NCBI RefSeq assembly: GCF_000204055.1
Contig: NW_006768806.1
Coordinates: 487,738-551,737 of the forward strand
Source: Melampsora larici-populina 98AG31
Taxonomy: Eukaryota; Basidiomycota; Pucciniomycetes; Pucciniales; Melampsoraceae
Length of the DNA: 64,000 nucleotides
Direction: 5' to 3'
In this document: piece after piece, positions 1 through 12,680 of the stretch
Numbering within the stretch: the first letter of the stretch is position 1
Layout: every line of letters begins with the position of its first letter
Position numbers and translations under genes: made by a program
Notes under the pieces: model-generated
Told to the model about the DNA's origin: nothing
The model's input: only the letters and a program-made list of their open reading frames with translations
The model's database searches: none

Positions 1-102
1 CCGCGGATTAGTCATCGAGATCGGAACAATGAATACCGCTGAGCGGAGGTTAAATTTACCAGTAGTAGCAGACCCTCAGATTGAGCTTGAGTGTGGTCAT
101 AA

Positions 103-219
103 TCATTTAGCATTGAACCAACTCTCTTGGATGTTGGCATAGGAGCGGTAACACTTTTCACCAAAAACTGCGGGGGATGAAGCCAATAGAAGGACAGCGA
201 TGATCGATTGTGAAAGCAT
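103..219 (-). CDS. Candidate small secreted peptide, first exon or fragment
   Basis: An ATG at 219 opens a 38-codon frame. It begins with a plausible signal peptide (MLSQSIIAVLLLASSPAVFG), followed by a short mature part with one cysteine (EKCYRSYANIQESWF), and stops at 103. No convincing donor site lets it splice past the stop before the window ends, so it is either a tiny peptide, a fragment, or the first exon of a gene whose remainder lies outside. I do not recognise a family. The signal peptide is the only support. Confidence 0.3.
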   Translation of the reverse strand: MLSQSIIAVLLLASSPAVFGEKCYRSYANIQESWFNAK

Positions 220-345
220 TTTTAGAAGTTTGCTTGAGGGTGAAATTAAGGGGATGATGTTTCGATGAATCGATGTGTGCGGTGATGCAAAAGTGAGATT
301 ATTCTGGTGAGGAGATTCGAAATGAAGGACGATAGTGAATGGCAA

Positions 346-3300
346 AAGTGTAAGTAACGGTGCGTTATAAAAATACTTCAGAGAGATGGATGAAAATGGG
401 GGGGAACAAATCGACCCGAGGATGCGGTCTATGTAAGGGGAATGAAAAAGGTACTGCAGACGTGGAAAAGCTACATGCAGGAAAGGAACGGCAGTAAAAA
501 AGGGGGGCAGAAGTCGGGTTGCATTTGCGCCTGCGACAAACGTGCTAGATTGAAACTGCTCAATACAGAATGCTTAACGCAATCACGACTTCATATCACA
601 AGAGCGCGCCAAGTTCAGTCTCGAGATATATAGCCTCGAATTTGTTATACTTGGCGTATATAGTCTTGAGTTTGAAGTCCTGTCTGATTTGACGAATATA
701 GCGTTCCAGGGCGTTGGAGGTGCAAAATCCAGCACACACAAATGAAAAAGCAGCTATGGAAATAATTAAAGTGAAAGAGATTGCATCACGTACAATTGGG
801 TCTCTAGGACGAACGAAAGGAGTTGAAGCGGTAAACAGTCTAGCGAGAGGAAATTATAGCACGTTAAGTCACCAAAAGCGTCTTAGGACGGAGGGCTGAG
901 TTTATATATGCCTCTTTTTCTACAATTGTTACATATGAGTATGAGTATGTATCTTGAGACTTGAGCTCCTTTCTCAAAAATCCAATGGGTTTCCTGTGAT
1001 CCGCAGAGTTTGCTCGCCTATCTACTTTGCTGCATTGGACAGGCAGTTCATAGATTAGAGTTCCCAACGCGGTCAATCTGACGGGAGTCTCCCAACGCGA
1101 AGTCACACTGGTCCAAACGGCTGGACTTGGGGGTGACTTGATGGTGCAGCCCGAAGCTGAGCAAAGAGACAGATAGAGTTGAAATTCAGGCTCAAACAGG
1201 GGAGACGAGTAGGAAGTTTGAGTATCGGATCCCAGTTTGTGTGCGCTGGTCGTATAAAGGTGTGACCGATATTACGAAAGGGTACAGAAGATACGTATTC
1301 TGATGTACCGTGACGTTGATGAGATGGGAGCTCGATGAGGTGATGAGACATGCCAGAAGGAGAGATATTCAAGCGATATGACCACTTACAGAGCACAGGA
1401 GATAAATGCGTATGGGATGATGTATGCGGCTGGTACATAGGAATGACAAGCAAGAAAAGAGTGAAAAGGATTAGATGATGAAGACCAGTGAAGATGAGGA
1501 ATGCAAAAATGGAAGAACTGAGAATCGGATGAATATATGCAGAGCAAGAGAGGGCAGGCCATTCATTTCTTCACAAAAAGGCGTGAGAGTGAAAAGTGGG
1601 GAGCAAAAGAAGGCACCAGAAGGGCTCTTACCGTAGATACAGACTCGGTACACAGATATGTAGCAGCTGAGTTGAGTTGAGTTGTGGGTCGTCAAGTAAA
1701 GGCGGTGATAGGAGATGACTCTTGATGATGCTATATCGAAATACGAGTGGAGATATGGAAATGTTGTGATTCTTCAAGGCTGACTTGATATATAGGTGGT
1801 TGGATGAGAACAAGGAAACTCTTTGGGTCTGTGCTGCGATGTAGGATGTGGTGGATGATGTCACTGGGACAAGCAGTGCTGACTATGTTTTATACAATTC
1901 TACGGCCATGACGAGCACCCGAGAGAGATGTGACTTCATCCTCGTTTGTGTTGTTTGCGCAGTCTGTCTGTTTGTTTGGAATAAAGTAGAGTAGGTTGAA
2001 CGCAATGATCGGCTCAGATAGGTTCAGATCGGATGTTGAATGGAATCGGAAGGTGCTCAAGTGTGCTCCTTTAGTTCCATCATCATGACTTCCTTCGATT
2101 TGATCAGCTTTGATCCACTCGTTAAAATTGTGAATCGTCTTGTGCTCGAGTGTGAGTTGATGAAGTATGGTAAACAGAACATCAAAATATAGTCCTCAGC
2201 AGATCAGTCTTGCTTCGATTTGGTATGTATTTATCAAAGACCATCACAACTATCACAACAGATCGCTTGATCTGCAGCAAGCTCATTACTGCTTCAAGAC
2301 CACCTTCAAGACACACAAACCAATATGTATGTAGCTTGTCCAGCTTTTCCCTCACTTTGATTGAACCCATGAAACGTAGGCTTGGCATGTAGGATCTGAA
2401 TTGGCGAAACTTCATATGAGCTCTCTTCACACGCCAAATGAAATGTCAAACAGAGCAAAACAACATGATAGGGACGAGGCGTAATTTGACCAGACTCTCG
2501 CTCACTACTGCAGGTTTTCCACCTTTGAAGCAGCTCTTGACTTTGGGATCTGCCTGGATCTGCGGATTGAATCATTTCATAGCGAGCGAGTAACATACTA
2601 CAGGATTCTGATACCATCTATGATCTTTGAGATGTCCGATGAATGACACCTCGACCTGAATGCTGAGCTTGTGATCATTTTGAAGCTGCAATTGTTTCCC
2701 TCTAACTCACATATCATTGATCACTCCTCAATTTACAATCCTCTCACCAAAAACCTCTCCATCTCAATCAACAGCATGGAAGGAGCCAGTTTACTATTTT
2801 AGCCGTATGTACTTTCTATCAGGTCTCCAGCTTTGGTTGGGTAACTCAACCCTTATGCTGGCCTGGTGGTAAATCTATCAAGTTGAAGAATCTGGTGAAA
2901 TTCTCCAATACATGCATAAGATCCAATAAGGGTTGGGCAAAAAACCTACCCACCAGTTTCTGGATTGCCCAAAAAACAATTGAGTAGGCTTTGTAGATGG
3001 TCAATTGGAGTCCACACTTCAATTGACTTTGGGTGTCTTATGATAATTGTTCTAATTTAATCTTTTCTCTAGGTACAGTATGGCATATAGCAGAACCAAA
3101 GTACAACCAGCAGGCATTTTATAATGACCACAAGTAATTCCATAGTCTCAAAGATCAGGCCATGGTGACACCCAAGGGAGTGGGATTTTGATCATCTTGT
3201 ACCTTTTGGTAACAGCTAACAACTCATTTGGTTGATATTCTAGTGGCATTACAGCATATTTGACAGAGGTGTACATTGGGTCACACCAACACAGCAATCC

Positions 3301-6300
3301 TGAGGATGTCAGGCTCGAGTGTGGTCTCAGAAGGCAATGTAAAAGGCTTTGGGGAACACCAAATGATGCTTTATGGTGACCAAGGTTACCAGAACTCTGC
3401 AGTGATGCTGTCACTGTATTGAGTTTTCCATCTTGGAGAGGACAAAGCAAGGTTTAATTGGATCATGGCAGGTGTTTGTGTAGCAGTCAAACACAAGTTT
3501 AGTTGGCTGAAGGATATTTTCTGCATGACACAGTATAAAGGTATGCCCTCTTATATGTGGATTGGAAGCCTGGAAGAGTTGTAAGACTAGATCAATTTTT
3601 GGTTTTGCACATCAGAAAACCTACAACTTTAAAGCTCATTGTTTTATCACTGCACTGTGATACTGAATAACTTGTTGATCTGTTGTGGTCAAGGTCCACT
3701 AGGGGATGTTGCATCACCACCAACATCAGAGGTTTATTTGAGTGACCATTGTATTGTGCCTCCAGTTGATGTTTTATCTGAACAGTGATTTATTTATTAA
3801 TATTCTTAGATCCCGATCCACCTCCCAAAATCTCTGTACCCTGTTGTAATGGCAGGGCTTCAGAGATTTGGGATGGTGATCAACCAGGACCTCTCTGCTT
3901 CCCACTTACAACTCAACAAAGTGTAGCTATGGGTAGAATCAAGCAATGCCAAATCTATCCTTCCTCTGGCTCCTCTATTCATACTTTTCTGTGGCCCCTA
4001 TCCATGATTTATTCTTTCCAAAAGCCTTCTTTGCAAGGCTGTTTTTCTCTCCTGCTTTCTTTGAAGCATTGATCATCAATAGTTCATAAGATGCTCCTTG
4101 AAAATGAGAAGAAAGCTTGTGCTTCCTTCAAAAGCAACAATTGCTGAAAGAAGCACAATTTCTGGACCAGCTGAAAGTTATCCTCCCTGTCCACTTTTCC
4201 AAAAGCTCTCTGAACCCAACCATGCCTCAATCAATGGAAATCCATTTGTTGGAAATGCTACAAGAAAGACCCTGATTCAAAAAAACCCATGTTGTCCACA
4301 AAAGCACTTCTTGATCAATTTAAATGCAACAACTAAAATTAGATTCATTGTACAAATAATGATATCTGCTTTTTACCCCCTTACTTACATTCAAATGATA
4401 AGCTATTTGTCTGAAATGACCACAAGAGAGAGCTGCATAATTCAAAAGCCCCCCATGCTGTCTGCAAAAGCACTTCTTACGCCAGGTAAATGGAACAAAC
4501 AACATTGGATTCATTGTAAGAATGATGATATCTGCTTTTCACTGCCTTACTCACATTAACTTTCACTGATGAATGTTATCCCATTTTCCTAGAAACAGCA
4601 CTTTCTATAAAAGCCACAATATGCTTTTCAAATGCTACTAGACATCTGGGATAGTATCTGATGAAAAAAGCACCATTTATACCAAGTATACTATCCCTCT
4701 TCTCCCTTTCCTACATATGTCCTCCTTAAACAAGTCAACCATCTCCCAACCCTCCACCAGCCCACACCTTCAGTTACATCTCATCTCACCCACTCAAGTC
4801 ATAACGACCTCACTCAAGCCATGAGATCTCAAGTTATACCACCCTTAACGGCTGGTGTCTTACCTACGTCCCTTCAATCAACCCCATCAACACAACATTT
4901 GCCTCAAGTTTGATTGAGACAAGAATATCTCTGTGAGTCATATTATGATCCTTGTGTGCAATTTTTTTGTTCAGGTATATCCCAAGCTCACATTCCATTT
5001 TTCAAACCACCCAATCAGCACAACACTCACATGGTCTATGCAAGTTGAATCAAAACCCCACAAACAAATCAAACCTCAACAATTGGACTTCCTTCTCTAA
5101 AATCTTACTAAACTCATATCAATAATAATATCAATAATTAATCTACATAACATATCAAACTTTAAAAATGATATAAGATTCATATTCAAAACAAAAATTC
5201 ACCACTTAAAGGCTTCATCCCTCATTTTACCTCCCACTTCCTCCACCTCACCCTCTCCCACCCTATCATCTTCAACTTCCTTCCCCCAAAGCTTGCCACC
5301 TAGAGACACAACCTGATCTGATTGGTCTGCTTGAGACTCTTCTTCGAGAGTGGTTAGTTTATTAATGTTCTTCTCTTATGAGTTTTCTGTACTGTTTCCT
5401 TTGCTGTGTCTGAACCTTCACCTTCATATATCCCCCTTTGTTAATACCAAGTACCAACTTCAAGTGTCAGTGAGATACATAGTTCTATATTACAGCTATT
5501 CATGATCCTCTTTCTTGGGTGCTTAGGATAGATCACCCATCATGTACAAATTATATTGAGAAATGTGGTGTGACATGTGTGAATGGATATTTGCTATGGT
5601 TGAATGTCATCAAAGACTGGATAATTGGCAGAAAGTCTTCAAAGAGTACTTTTCTTGCATGGTTCAGCCTTTTGAGGCTTCAGGGGCAGTATTGAGATTT
5701 CGGTATTGCTGGCTCACTGTGCATGACTCCTGGTCTACTTTCCTTGTGTTTTCAAAGTATCTTTCTATCAGTTTATGATTAGATTCTGTAAATTGGCTGT
5801 TGAAAATTAAATGACAACACATTTCCAACTGGTTTCAAAAGATATAGAAAGAAAGCCTTGATGTGCAACTTGCAGGAAGTCTACCCACGAAGTTTCTATG
5901 TGATAGCAATTTGGTCCGGAAAGTGTTCTATAATGTATAACCAGTCATCAAAGTCAAAAAATGTGACATTGATGAAAAGAATGAAAGGCAAACCAAGGGG
6001 CGGGCAGAAGATGTACGTGAAATTCTCTATATAATCATTGTGAATATGTATACAACTTAACTTGAGCCACAGAAACATTGTTGCGAAGAGCAGACAGAAA
6101 CATATGCGGAGAATTAAATAACAGTAGTGATTGGTAACAAATAGATATGATAATGAAAGCAATAGATAAGAATACTGACTCCTAAACCGATATACATCAA
6201 AAGAGGCAACAAGGATATATGTATACAACAAAGTTTGGACACCGGCCTTCTAGACAGAAACTCAAGGTCGAATTGTTAGGGCGGTTTTTCGCACTGCTGC

Positions 6301-6335
6301 CCACGTCAACATTCGCCCCGTGCATCGCATGTTCA
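346..6335. other. Gene-poor stretch, no supported gene
   Basis: Only short open frames on either strand, none with a recognisable domain, signal peptide or credible exon chain. The part from about 2.7 to 5.9 kb has pyrimidine-rich tracts and near-repeats (for example around 4.25-4.56 kb) and looks like decayed repetitive DNA. The last few hundred bases are the downstream flank of the first cutinase gene. Confidence 0.5.
4254..4560. repeat. Imperfect direct repeat, two copies offset by about 167 bp
   Basis: The segment around AAAGCACTTCTT at 4301 recurs from 4468 with the same order of blocks: a CACAAGA block, then CAAAAGC, then GATTCATTGTA, then AATGATGATATCTGCTTTT. The copies differ at many positions. 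The long plus-strand open frame here is made of this repeat, which argues that it is not a gene. Confidence 0.55.
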
Positions 6336-7523
6336 TCACATTTTGCCTCCCATTTTCGTCATGCCTTCGCCGCCCCCGGCCTTCTTTGGTGCTCCGCCTG
6401 GTGGACCCCCTGCTCCTGCTCCATCGCCGCCCATGCCCTTCTTCGGTGCCCCGCCTGGTGGACCCCCTGCTCCTCCGCCCGGTGAGCCCCCTGCCCCGCC
6501 TGATGCACCACCGCCTGATGCACCACCCGCGGCAGGGCCACCTCCATTGAGGAGTTTTGCGGAGAATGAGATTGCTTCTTTCTCATATTGGCTTCCAGGA
6601 TATTTGAGATGAGGTCCCATTGAACCTCCACAACAGATCATATCACCAGTCAAGCAGACATCCTGTGTCTTAGGACCAAAGTTAGGAGGAAGCTTGATTC
6701 CAGTCATTGCGGCAATACTTTTTCCACTTTTCTATTGGATGAAGAGTTGGTGCAAAAGTCTCAGTACATGTTGTTTCCTAACGAATTTCAACTTTGATGG
6801 AATCACTCACCGCCGTTCCGGCGTTCCATTGTTTCCCCGCTATCCAATAAGGATTTCCATACAGGACGATTGAAGAGACCAGATCTGCTGGAAAGCCTTG
6901 CTTGTTCAATAATTGGGTGATCACCATCGCGCCCTCCGAATATCCGATCAAGACCAACTTCGACGACCCGCATTTGCCCTTCCGATTGGTGATGTATTTC
7001 ATCGCGTCATTTGCACCTTGCTTAGGTCCATTATTGTAATCCGTAGTAGCTGGATAAACGACTTCATAATTTGATCCACCTGCCACCTGCTTCATTAAAC
7101 CCTTTATAAAGCCAGCATATCCCGTAGGATTCTTTTGCTTTTCGCCGGTTCCTCTGGCACTATGTGTAGGAATGATTTGAAAGGGAATAAACATCAATGA
7201 CCTCGACCAAAACACGAGGGAAAAATTGAAAATAAAGCTGACCTGACAATCGCATATTTCCCACATTCTCCTCCCCCACCACCGCCACCACCAGCCGCAG
7301 GCGCAGCAGCAGCAGCACCACCACCACCAGCACCTGGAGGTCCACCACCACCTGGCTTCTTTGGAGCATCATCGCCGCCTTTTTTGCCGCCACCTGGGGG
7401 GCCACCTCCCCCCATCATTCGAGGTCGAAGGTCTCGGAGTGAAAGATGTGAAGTAGTGGCCGAGATGGTGGAAAGGTTGAGTGACAAACATAACAAAAGG
7501 AGGGTACAACGGATTGATGACAT
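6336..7523 (-). CDS. Secreted cutinase-family hydrolase (copy 1)
   Basis: Exons 7523-7243, 7159-6811 and 6731-6336 give a 341-residue protein. Cutinases are secreted serine esterases that hydrolyse cutin or other esters. A signal peptide (MSSIRCTLLLLCLSLNLS) precedes a Gly/Pro/Lys-rich stretch (about residues 37-85). The core then starts at CGKYAIVSARGTGE. The nucleophile is Ser168 in GYSEG, where many family members have GYSQG. Asp240 (LTGDMIC) and His251 (GPHLKYPG) complete the expected Ser-Asp-His triad, and Cys residues near 157, 236 and 243 fit the family disulfides. A second low-complexity tail rich in GGPPGG and PKK follows. I chose the ATG at 7523 because it aligns with the start of the paralogue at 10446; the open frame upstream begins only with TTG. 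The two introns (83 and 79 bp) sit at the same positions as in copy 2. Substrate is not shown by the sequence. Confidence 0.88.
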
Positions 7524-9153
7524 GTGGCTGTTTAGTATAGAATGCAAATTCCTTTGACCTGCTTTCGAGCAATTATAACAAGGATTGTGAGTTGGTGGTG
7601 TGGAACTTGAAGACCTGATGTGTGAAAGTAAGATTGAAGTGAATTACTGGTGCACAATACTTTTTAAAGAAGTGAGAACGGAAGAAATGATATTAAGCAA
7701 AAAAAACTAAATCCTGAGGTAGAAATTGCACAGCAATATATAGAAAAATAAACTCTTGTCAATCGAGACTATAGAAAAGATGCGATAGAGTGCTTCAACG
7801 AGCTTCTTAAGCTTTGAGAAATTATGAATTGGATCGCAAGAACATAAATAATTAGCAACACTGGACGTGTTGGAATGCTGGAAGATGATTATGGAATATT
7901 AGATAATACGGTAAGGGAAGTGATTAACCAAGCTGGGAAAATTTAAAGGAGGATGAAATGGGTGGAGAGAGTTGTAATTTTGAGACCGGTCAATGAGTCG
8001 GTGACTCGAATTGTGATTAAGAATGTATTCTGAGCTCAAAACCTGAAAGCCCATCTCGACAGCTTGGTTGGATGGATCTTCATGAAGACCACCTGCCTCG
8101 GATGATCCATAGGCATGTCGAGTAGAACCAGACATTCAAAAATGTTAGCTGTACCACGGCGTTCTAAGACTCACCGTGATCCTAACAAAATTCATATCAA
8201 GTAGGACTGGTTTTTGCCACGCCGCTTTCATCAAAAGCCATTGCATTGCCGTCAAGCGACTACGTGGTCAAACTTAATGATTAACTATCTTACTCGACCA
8301 CACATCAATTTTTCTTCATGTCAGGATAACAGCTGGTATCTATTTGTTTGGTACGGTGATCGGAAACATCATACACATGTTTGATACCAAAACCGATAAC
8401 TTCTCCGAATCCTGAAAGAATCAAAAAATTAATCCGCTTCTTAGAACATCACGAGGTGATTTGACACATTCTGAAATACGAAAACTTCTTCCAAGTGCCA
8501 ACCAACAACTGCTTCGACGGGTAAGATACGTGTGTGTGTGACATAAGAACATTGAGGCAAAAATCGAAGTTTTCGAACCTTTAACCACCATTGTACTGTA
8601 CATACATCTTGATAGAAAATATCTTGACGGGCAACATTGTCCTCCTCTCACCTGGCTTATCTTATAACAATCGAATTAGCTAATTTTCAACCATGATGGT
8701 TGATTGATCACACTCGCTCTATGTATCCTCCTCATTATGGCACTGAAATTGTAAGATCAAATTGAAACGCGAAGACTTCGATTGAAATTGATGTCAGATA
8801 AAATGACGTCTTTGGGACGATATTGAGTATTTCCAGCATAACATCTGAAACTGCTTTCAAAAAGCACAAACAAAGTAAACCATGAATTTCTAATCTTTGG
8901 TCATCAGTGAAGCATGCGAAATTTGGAAACTTGGTACAAATCATTAAGTTAGGTCAATACGTCTGATTACATAGTAGAAAGACGAGAATCAAGAGGGAAG
9001 AGAAAAAATTTAGTGTCAAACTGTTTAACCACTTGGATACGAAGTACAAAGCAACAGGGGGATATAAGGGGAGATGCATGATGACGATGAAGGAGGAGCG
9101 TTACAAAGTTGAGAAAGGGGATATTTATGAACGCCATTTGAAATTCTTCGCGT
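7524..9153. other. Intergenic region between the two cutinase genes
   Basis: Upstream region of cutinase copy 1 and downstream flank of copy 2. No supported coding frame is present. It contains the first copy of the shared upstream element (8191-8236). Confidence 0.5.
8191..8236. promoter_or_regulatory. Shared upstream element, copy 1
   Basis: TCATATCAAGTA is followed about 15 bp later by GCCACGCCGCT and then a TCAA. It lies about 670 bp upstream of the start of cutinase copy 1. The same layout occurs near 10982, 14154 (degenerate) and 16470, each upstream of a gene on the minus strand. Function is inferred only from recurrence and position. Confidence 0.4.
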
Positions 9154-10446
9154 TCACCGTGTTCGCCTCATGCCCCCCATCTTCATTCCACCCATGGCCT
9201 TTCCCTCACCAGCGCCTTTACTCGCACCGGCACCGGCGCCTCCACCAGGTGGTTTGGGGGGACCACCACCACCACCACCGGCTGCACCACCACCTGGAGG
9301 ACCGCCACCACCACCTAGGGCCTTTTTTGGAGGACCTCCCGAATCACCACCGGATGCGCCACCCCCGGGAGGACCACCTGCACCACCTTTCTTTGGAGGA
9401 CCTCCCGCATCACCACCTGATGCACCGCCCGCGGGAGGACTGCCTCCACTGAGCATTTTGGCGGAGAAGGTCACGGCGTCTTTTTCGTACTGAGTTCCAG
9501 GGTATTTAAGATGTGCACCCATTCCTCCTTGACCGGTACAGATGATATCGCCGTTCAGACAGATATCTTGCGTTTTTGGTCCAAAAGCAGGAGGAAGCTT
9601 GATTCCAGTGGCAGCGGCTACACCTTTTCCAGATTTCTGTTGAACGAAGAGTAATCAGAAAAAAACTATTGATTGACTTTATCAATGTTGAAGTACTCAC
9701 AGCTGTTCCAAAATTCCAAGCTTTTCCTGCTTGCCAATAAGGATTACCATACATGATGACTGAAGAGACCGAGGCTGCCGGAAAATCTTGCTTGGCCAAT
9801 AATTGGACTACTACCATTGCACCCTCTGAGTATCCGAGTAAAACGAGTTTCTGAGAAGGGCATTTTCCTTTTTGCTTTGAGATATATTTCATTGCGTCGG
9901 TGGCACCTTGCTTGGGTCCGTTCTGATAATCTGTGGTGGCTGGGTAGACAACTTCGTAATTCACACCACCTGGGGCCGTCTTCAATAGACCCTTTATGAA
10001 ACCAGCATAACCTGTAGGATTCTTTTGCTTTTCGCCGGTTCCTCTGGCACTATATGTAGTAATTTTTTCAAAGATAATAAATATCAGTGACCTCGACCAA
10101 AACACGAGCGAAAAATTGGAAATGAAACTAACCTGACGATCGCATATTTCCCACAACCTCCGCCTGCCGCTTCTCCCGTTGCTCCACCAGCACCACCAGC
10201 AGCACCACCCCCTGGAGGGCCACCACCCCCTGGAGCCTTCTTTGGAGGACCTCCCGCATCACCACCTGGAGCCTTCTTTGGGGCACCACCACCACCACCC
10301 GCGCCACCACCTGGGGCACCACCACCTCCCATCATTCGAGGTCGAAGGTCTCGAAGTGAAAGATGTGAAGTGGTGGCCAAGATGCTGGAAAGGTTGAAAG
10401 ACAAGCACAAGAAAAGAAGGGTACTACTAGAGCGAATTGAAAACAT
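9154..10446 (-). CDS. Secreted cutinase-family hydrolase (copy 2)
   Basis: Exons 10446-10133, 10049-9701 and 9636-9154 give a 381-residue paralogue of the gene at 6336-7523, with introns of 83 and 64 bp in identical phase. The signal peptide is MFSIRSSSTLLFLCLSFNL. The N-terminal low-complexity segment carries repeated KKAPGG blocks. The catalytic core has Ser179 in GYSEG, Asp251 in LNGDIIC and His263 in GAHLKYPG. The C-terminal tail is longer than in copy 1 and contains repeated GGPPKK units. The core and both intron junctions are much better conserved than the tails, which differ in length and repeat number, as expected for replication slippage. The two genes are in direct orientation about 1.6 kb apart, so a tandem duplication is the simplest origin. 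The long Pro-rich frames on the opposite strand are shadows of the GC-rich repeats. Confidence 0.88.
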
Positions 10447-12680
10447 GCTGTTTGAGTAAAGGTAGTATTGGAAAGACGGAATACAAATTGCTTTGAACTA
10501 TTCGGATCAAAAAGTAAAAGTGATTATTTTCGAAGATATTACTTTGGGTTAATGAAAACAAAGATTATAATTGGAGGTAAAGAGATGGTATGGGTAAGGT
10601 ATACAAAAAGAATTAATACTAAACGTAATCGATATATATTATTATGTTAGTGTGGAAATATGAACAAGATTGAAGGAAAAAGATTATCGAACGACTTTAG
10701 GAGACGGAAGGAGATTGGGTAAAAAGTTTTGATGGATTCGATCTTGAATGGCACTCCGTTAAATAGGATATTCAAAACTATAGTTGATTCAGGGCGTCAC
10801 TCGGCCATTTGGAATTGATTGTAGCAACGTAGCATTTGAAAGATCTTTAGTTCAACCGTTGTTTGTAGTACATACTTTGATAAGAGTTATCGTGAGTGAC
10901 GCATGAGTATGTCCCCTATAAAAACCAGGCAGGTGGAACACCAAGGACAACACGGCATTCTTAAACTCCAATCTGACATCACTCATATCAGATCTCGATG
11001 GTTATTACCACGCCGCTTCAATCAAGGAAGGAAAAAGTCAAAATCTTAGTGACTTCAACTATCCCAATTTATCATCAGCAAGCAGAATGATAAATCTCCT
11101 CGATTGTCATTCAAGACAGAGTTTGGGTCTCCACTGATGGTACCTTGAGTACGAATTTCAAGTTTCAAGTCATATTTACCAAGGCCAATGGAATTCAAAA
11201 ACGTTCACATGTGCTTATATCGCTCCCATCATTTCATCCAATCCCCTATGACATAAAGTCAAAGTTCTTCGCGCCAACTTTGCCATGCTGACATTTTCAA
11301 GGCTCCAGTTGTGTGACCTCTCACATATACCCTCGACACCTCGAATTTCAAAATCAACTCTGAGCCAATATTAGATTTATTGAGGCGGCATGGCGCCAAA
11401 TTGCCTAGTCCTCCCTGAAAATAATTCATAGGTATAAAATTTTCGAAGATGACCCTCACCATACATACTTGCCTCTCCTTGCCTCGGACTATGGTCAACA
11501 TCTAAGAAGCCATGAGCAGTAGCTCTGGCTTGGAAAAGGGTACTCAAGCCAACCCTTGGCCCTTCTCACTCTCTTGGATCAGTGACTCAGTCTCGGATGT
11601 TGCATTCTTTCAGGCCGAAGTCTGAGGACTCCTCTTATTTTCTGACCTCCGTTTAAATTTATACTTAGGTTGACCTTGCCCATGTCTACATAATTTCAGA
11701 TGAGCCAAAACTGTAGTGGATATATCGTCAACACAGAATTCCAAACTGTCTCAAATAAGAATGATCAAGAGTTGACGATCACATGACACACGTCAATCTG
11801 AAGGATCATCAGATCGAGTACAAAGTAGAAAACTTGAAGAATCAAGGCATAAGATAGTGATCATTATGTATCTCAAATACATAAATACATATACACATAT
11901 ATATTGATCCCAAGAACCTAAAACAATGAAAGATACATTCAAGGACAAGTTGCGGTCAAGATTTTATACAAGGGCATCAAGATCCTAGCAAAAAGAGAAA
12001 TATTTTGTAAGTACATAAACTAGCTTCTCATATAAACAGATAGATACAAACATATCAAATCTAGTTGATAGCCAAGAAAAAAGGACACGAGTATGATAAA
12101 GTCAACTATACTCTCACTACAATACCACAACTGGTTAATTGAACTAGATCTTCTCAGTTCAAATCGATTAAAAGATGAGAGTTAAATCTGAGATCGATAT
12201 GTAAGAAGGGTGTAGATCGGATTTGTAGGATTTTGAAAAAGGTCAAGATGGGTTTTTCTTAAGTAGTTTCGCGTTCACTTCTTTCTGAGATTTTGTCATT
12301 TGAATTTATTTTGATACATACTCCTCTTCCAACTTTTACTTGAGTTAAACAAGATCCCCGAGATTGAATGAAGAGATTAAGAATTCGAATTGTTTTGATG
12401 AGGGGTGACCACAGAGACATGTGATTTATTTCAAGAACTGGAGATTTATTTGACTTCACGCCAACAGAAGAATTCGAAGAGAGTATATGTAAATTGATTG
12501 CTAGCCCGTTTTTGAAGTTTGTGAAATATGAGTCGCTGAGATAAAAGCTTGAAGATGAATCGATAAAGTATGGCGAGAAGGTCCGGCATCACGTATACTT
12601 GAAGGATCAGAGTTCAATTCTTTCTTTTCTTTTCGACTGTTGTCATTTAAGATGCGTCAAAGTTTGACCAAGGACTAAGC
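10447..12680. other. Intergenic region, no supported gene
   Basis: Upstream region of cutinase copy 2, followed by the downstream flank of the next gene. A TATA-like CTATAAAAA lies near 10916 on the plus strand. A short open frame that follows, with an ATG near 10998, falls inside the repeated upstream element and has no homologous frame in the other copies, so I do not call it. Confidence 0.45.
10982..11026. promoter_or_regulatory. Shared upstream element, copy 2
   Basis: CTCATATCA, a spacer, ACCACGCCGCT and TCAAGGAAG, about 550 bp upstream of the cutinase copy 2 start. Just outside it, CACGGC(A/G)TTCT is also shared with the region upstream of cutinase copy 1 (near 8151). Confidence 0.4.

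Noticed and set aside
1103..1453. 116-codon minus-strand frame
   Set aside because: No domain, no signal peptide, no exon partners, and composition like the surrounding non-coding DNA.
4098..4559. 153-codon plus-strand frame
   Set aside because: It is built from two imperfect copies of a 167-bp repeat and contains no recognisable motif.
6343..6612. Pro-rich plus-strand frames opposite the cutinase tails (also 9170-9493)
   Set aside because: They are antisense shadows of GGPPGG-coding repeats; the minus-strand frames splice into complete cutinases.
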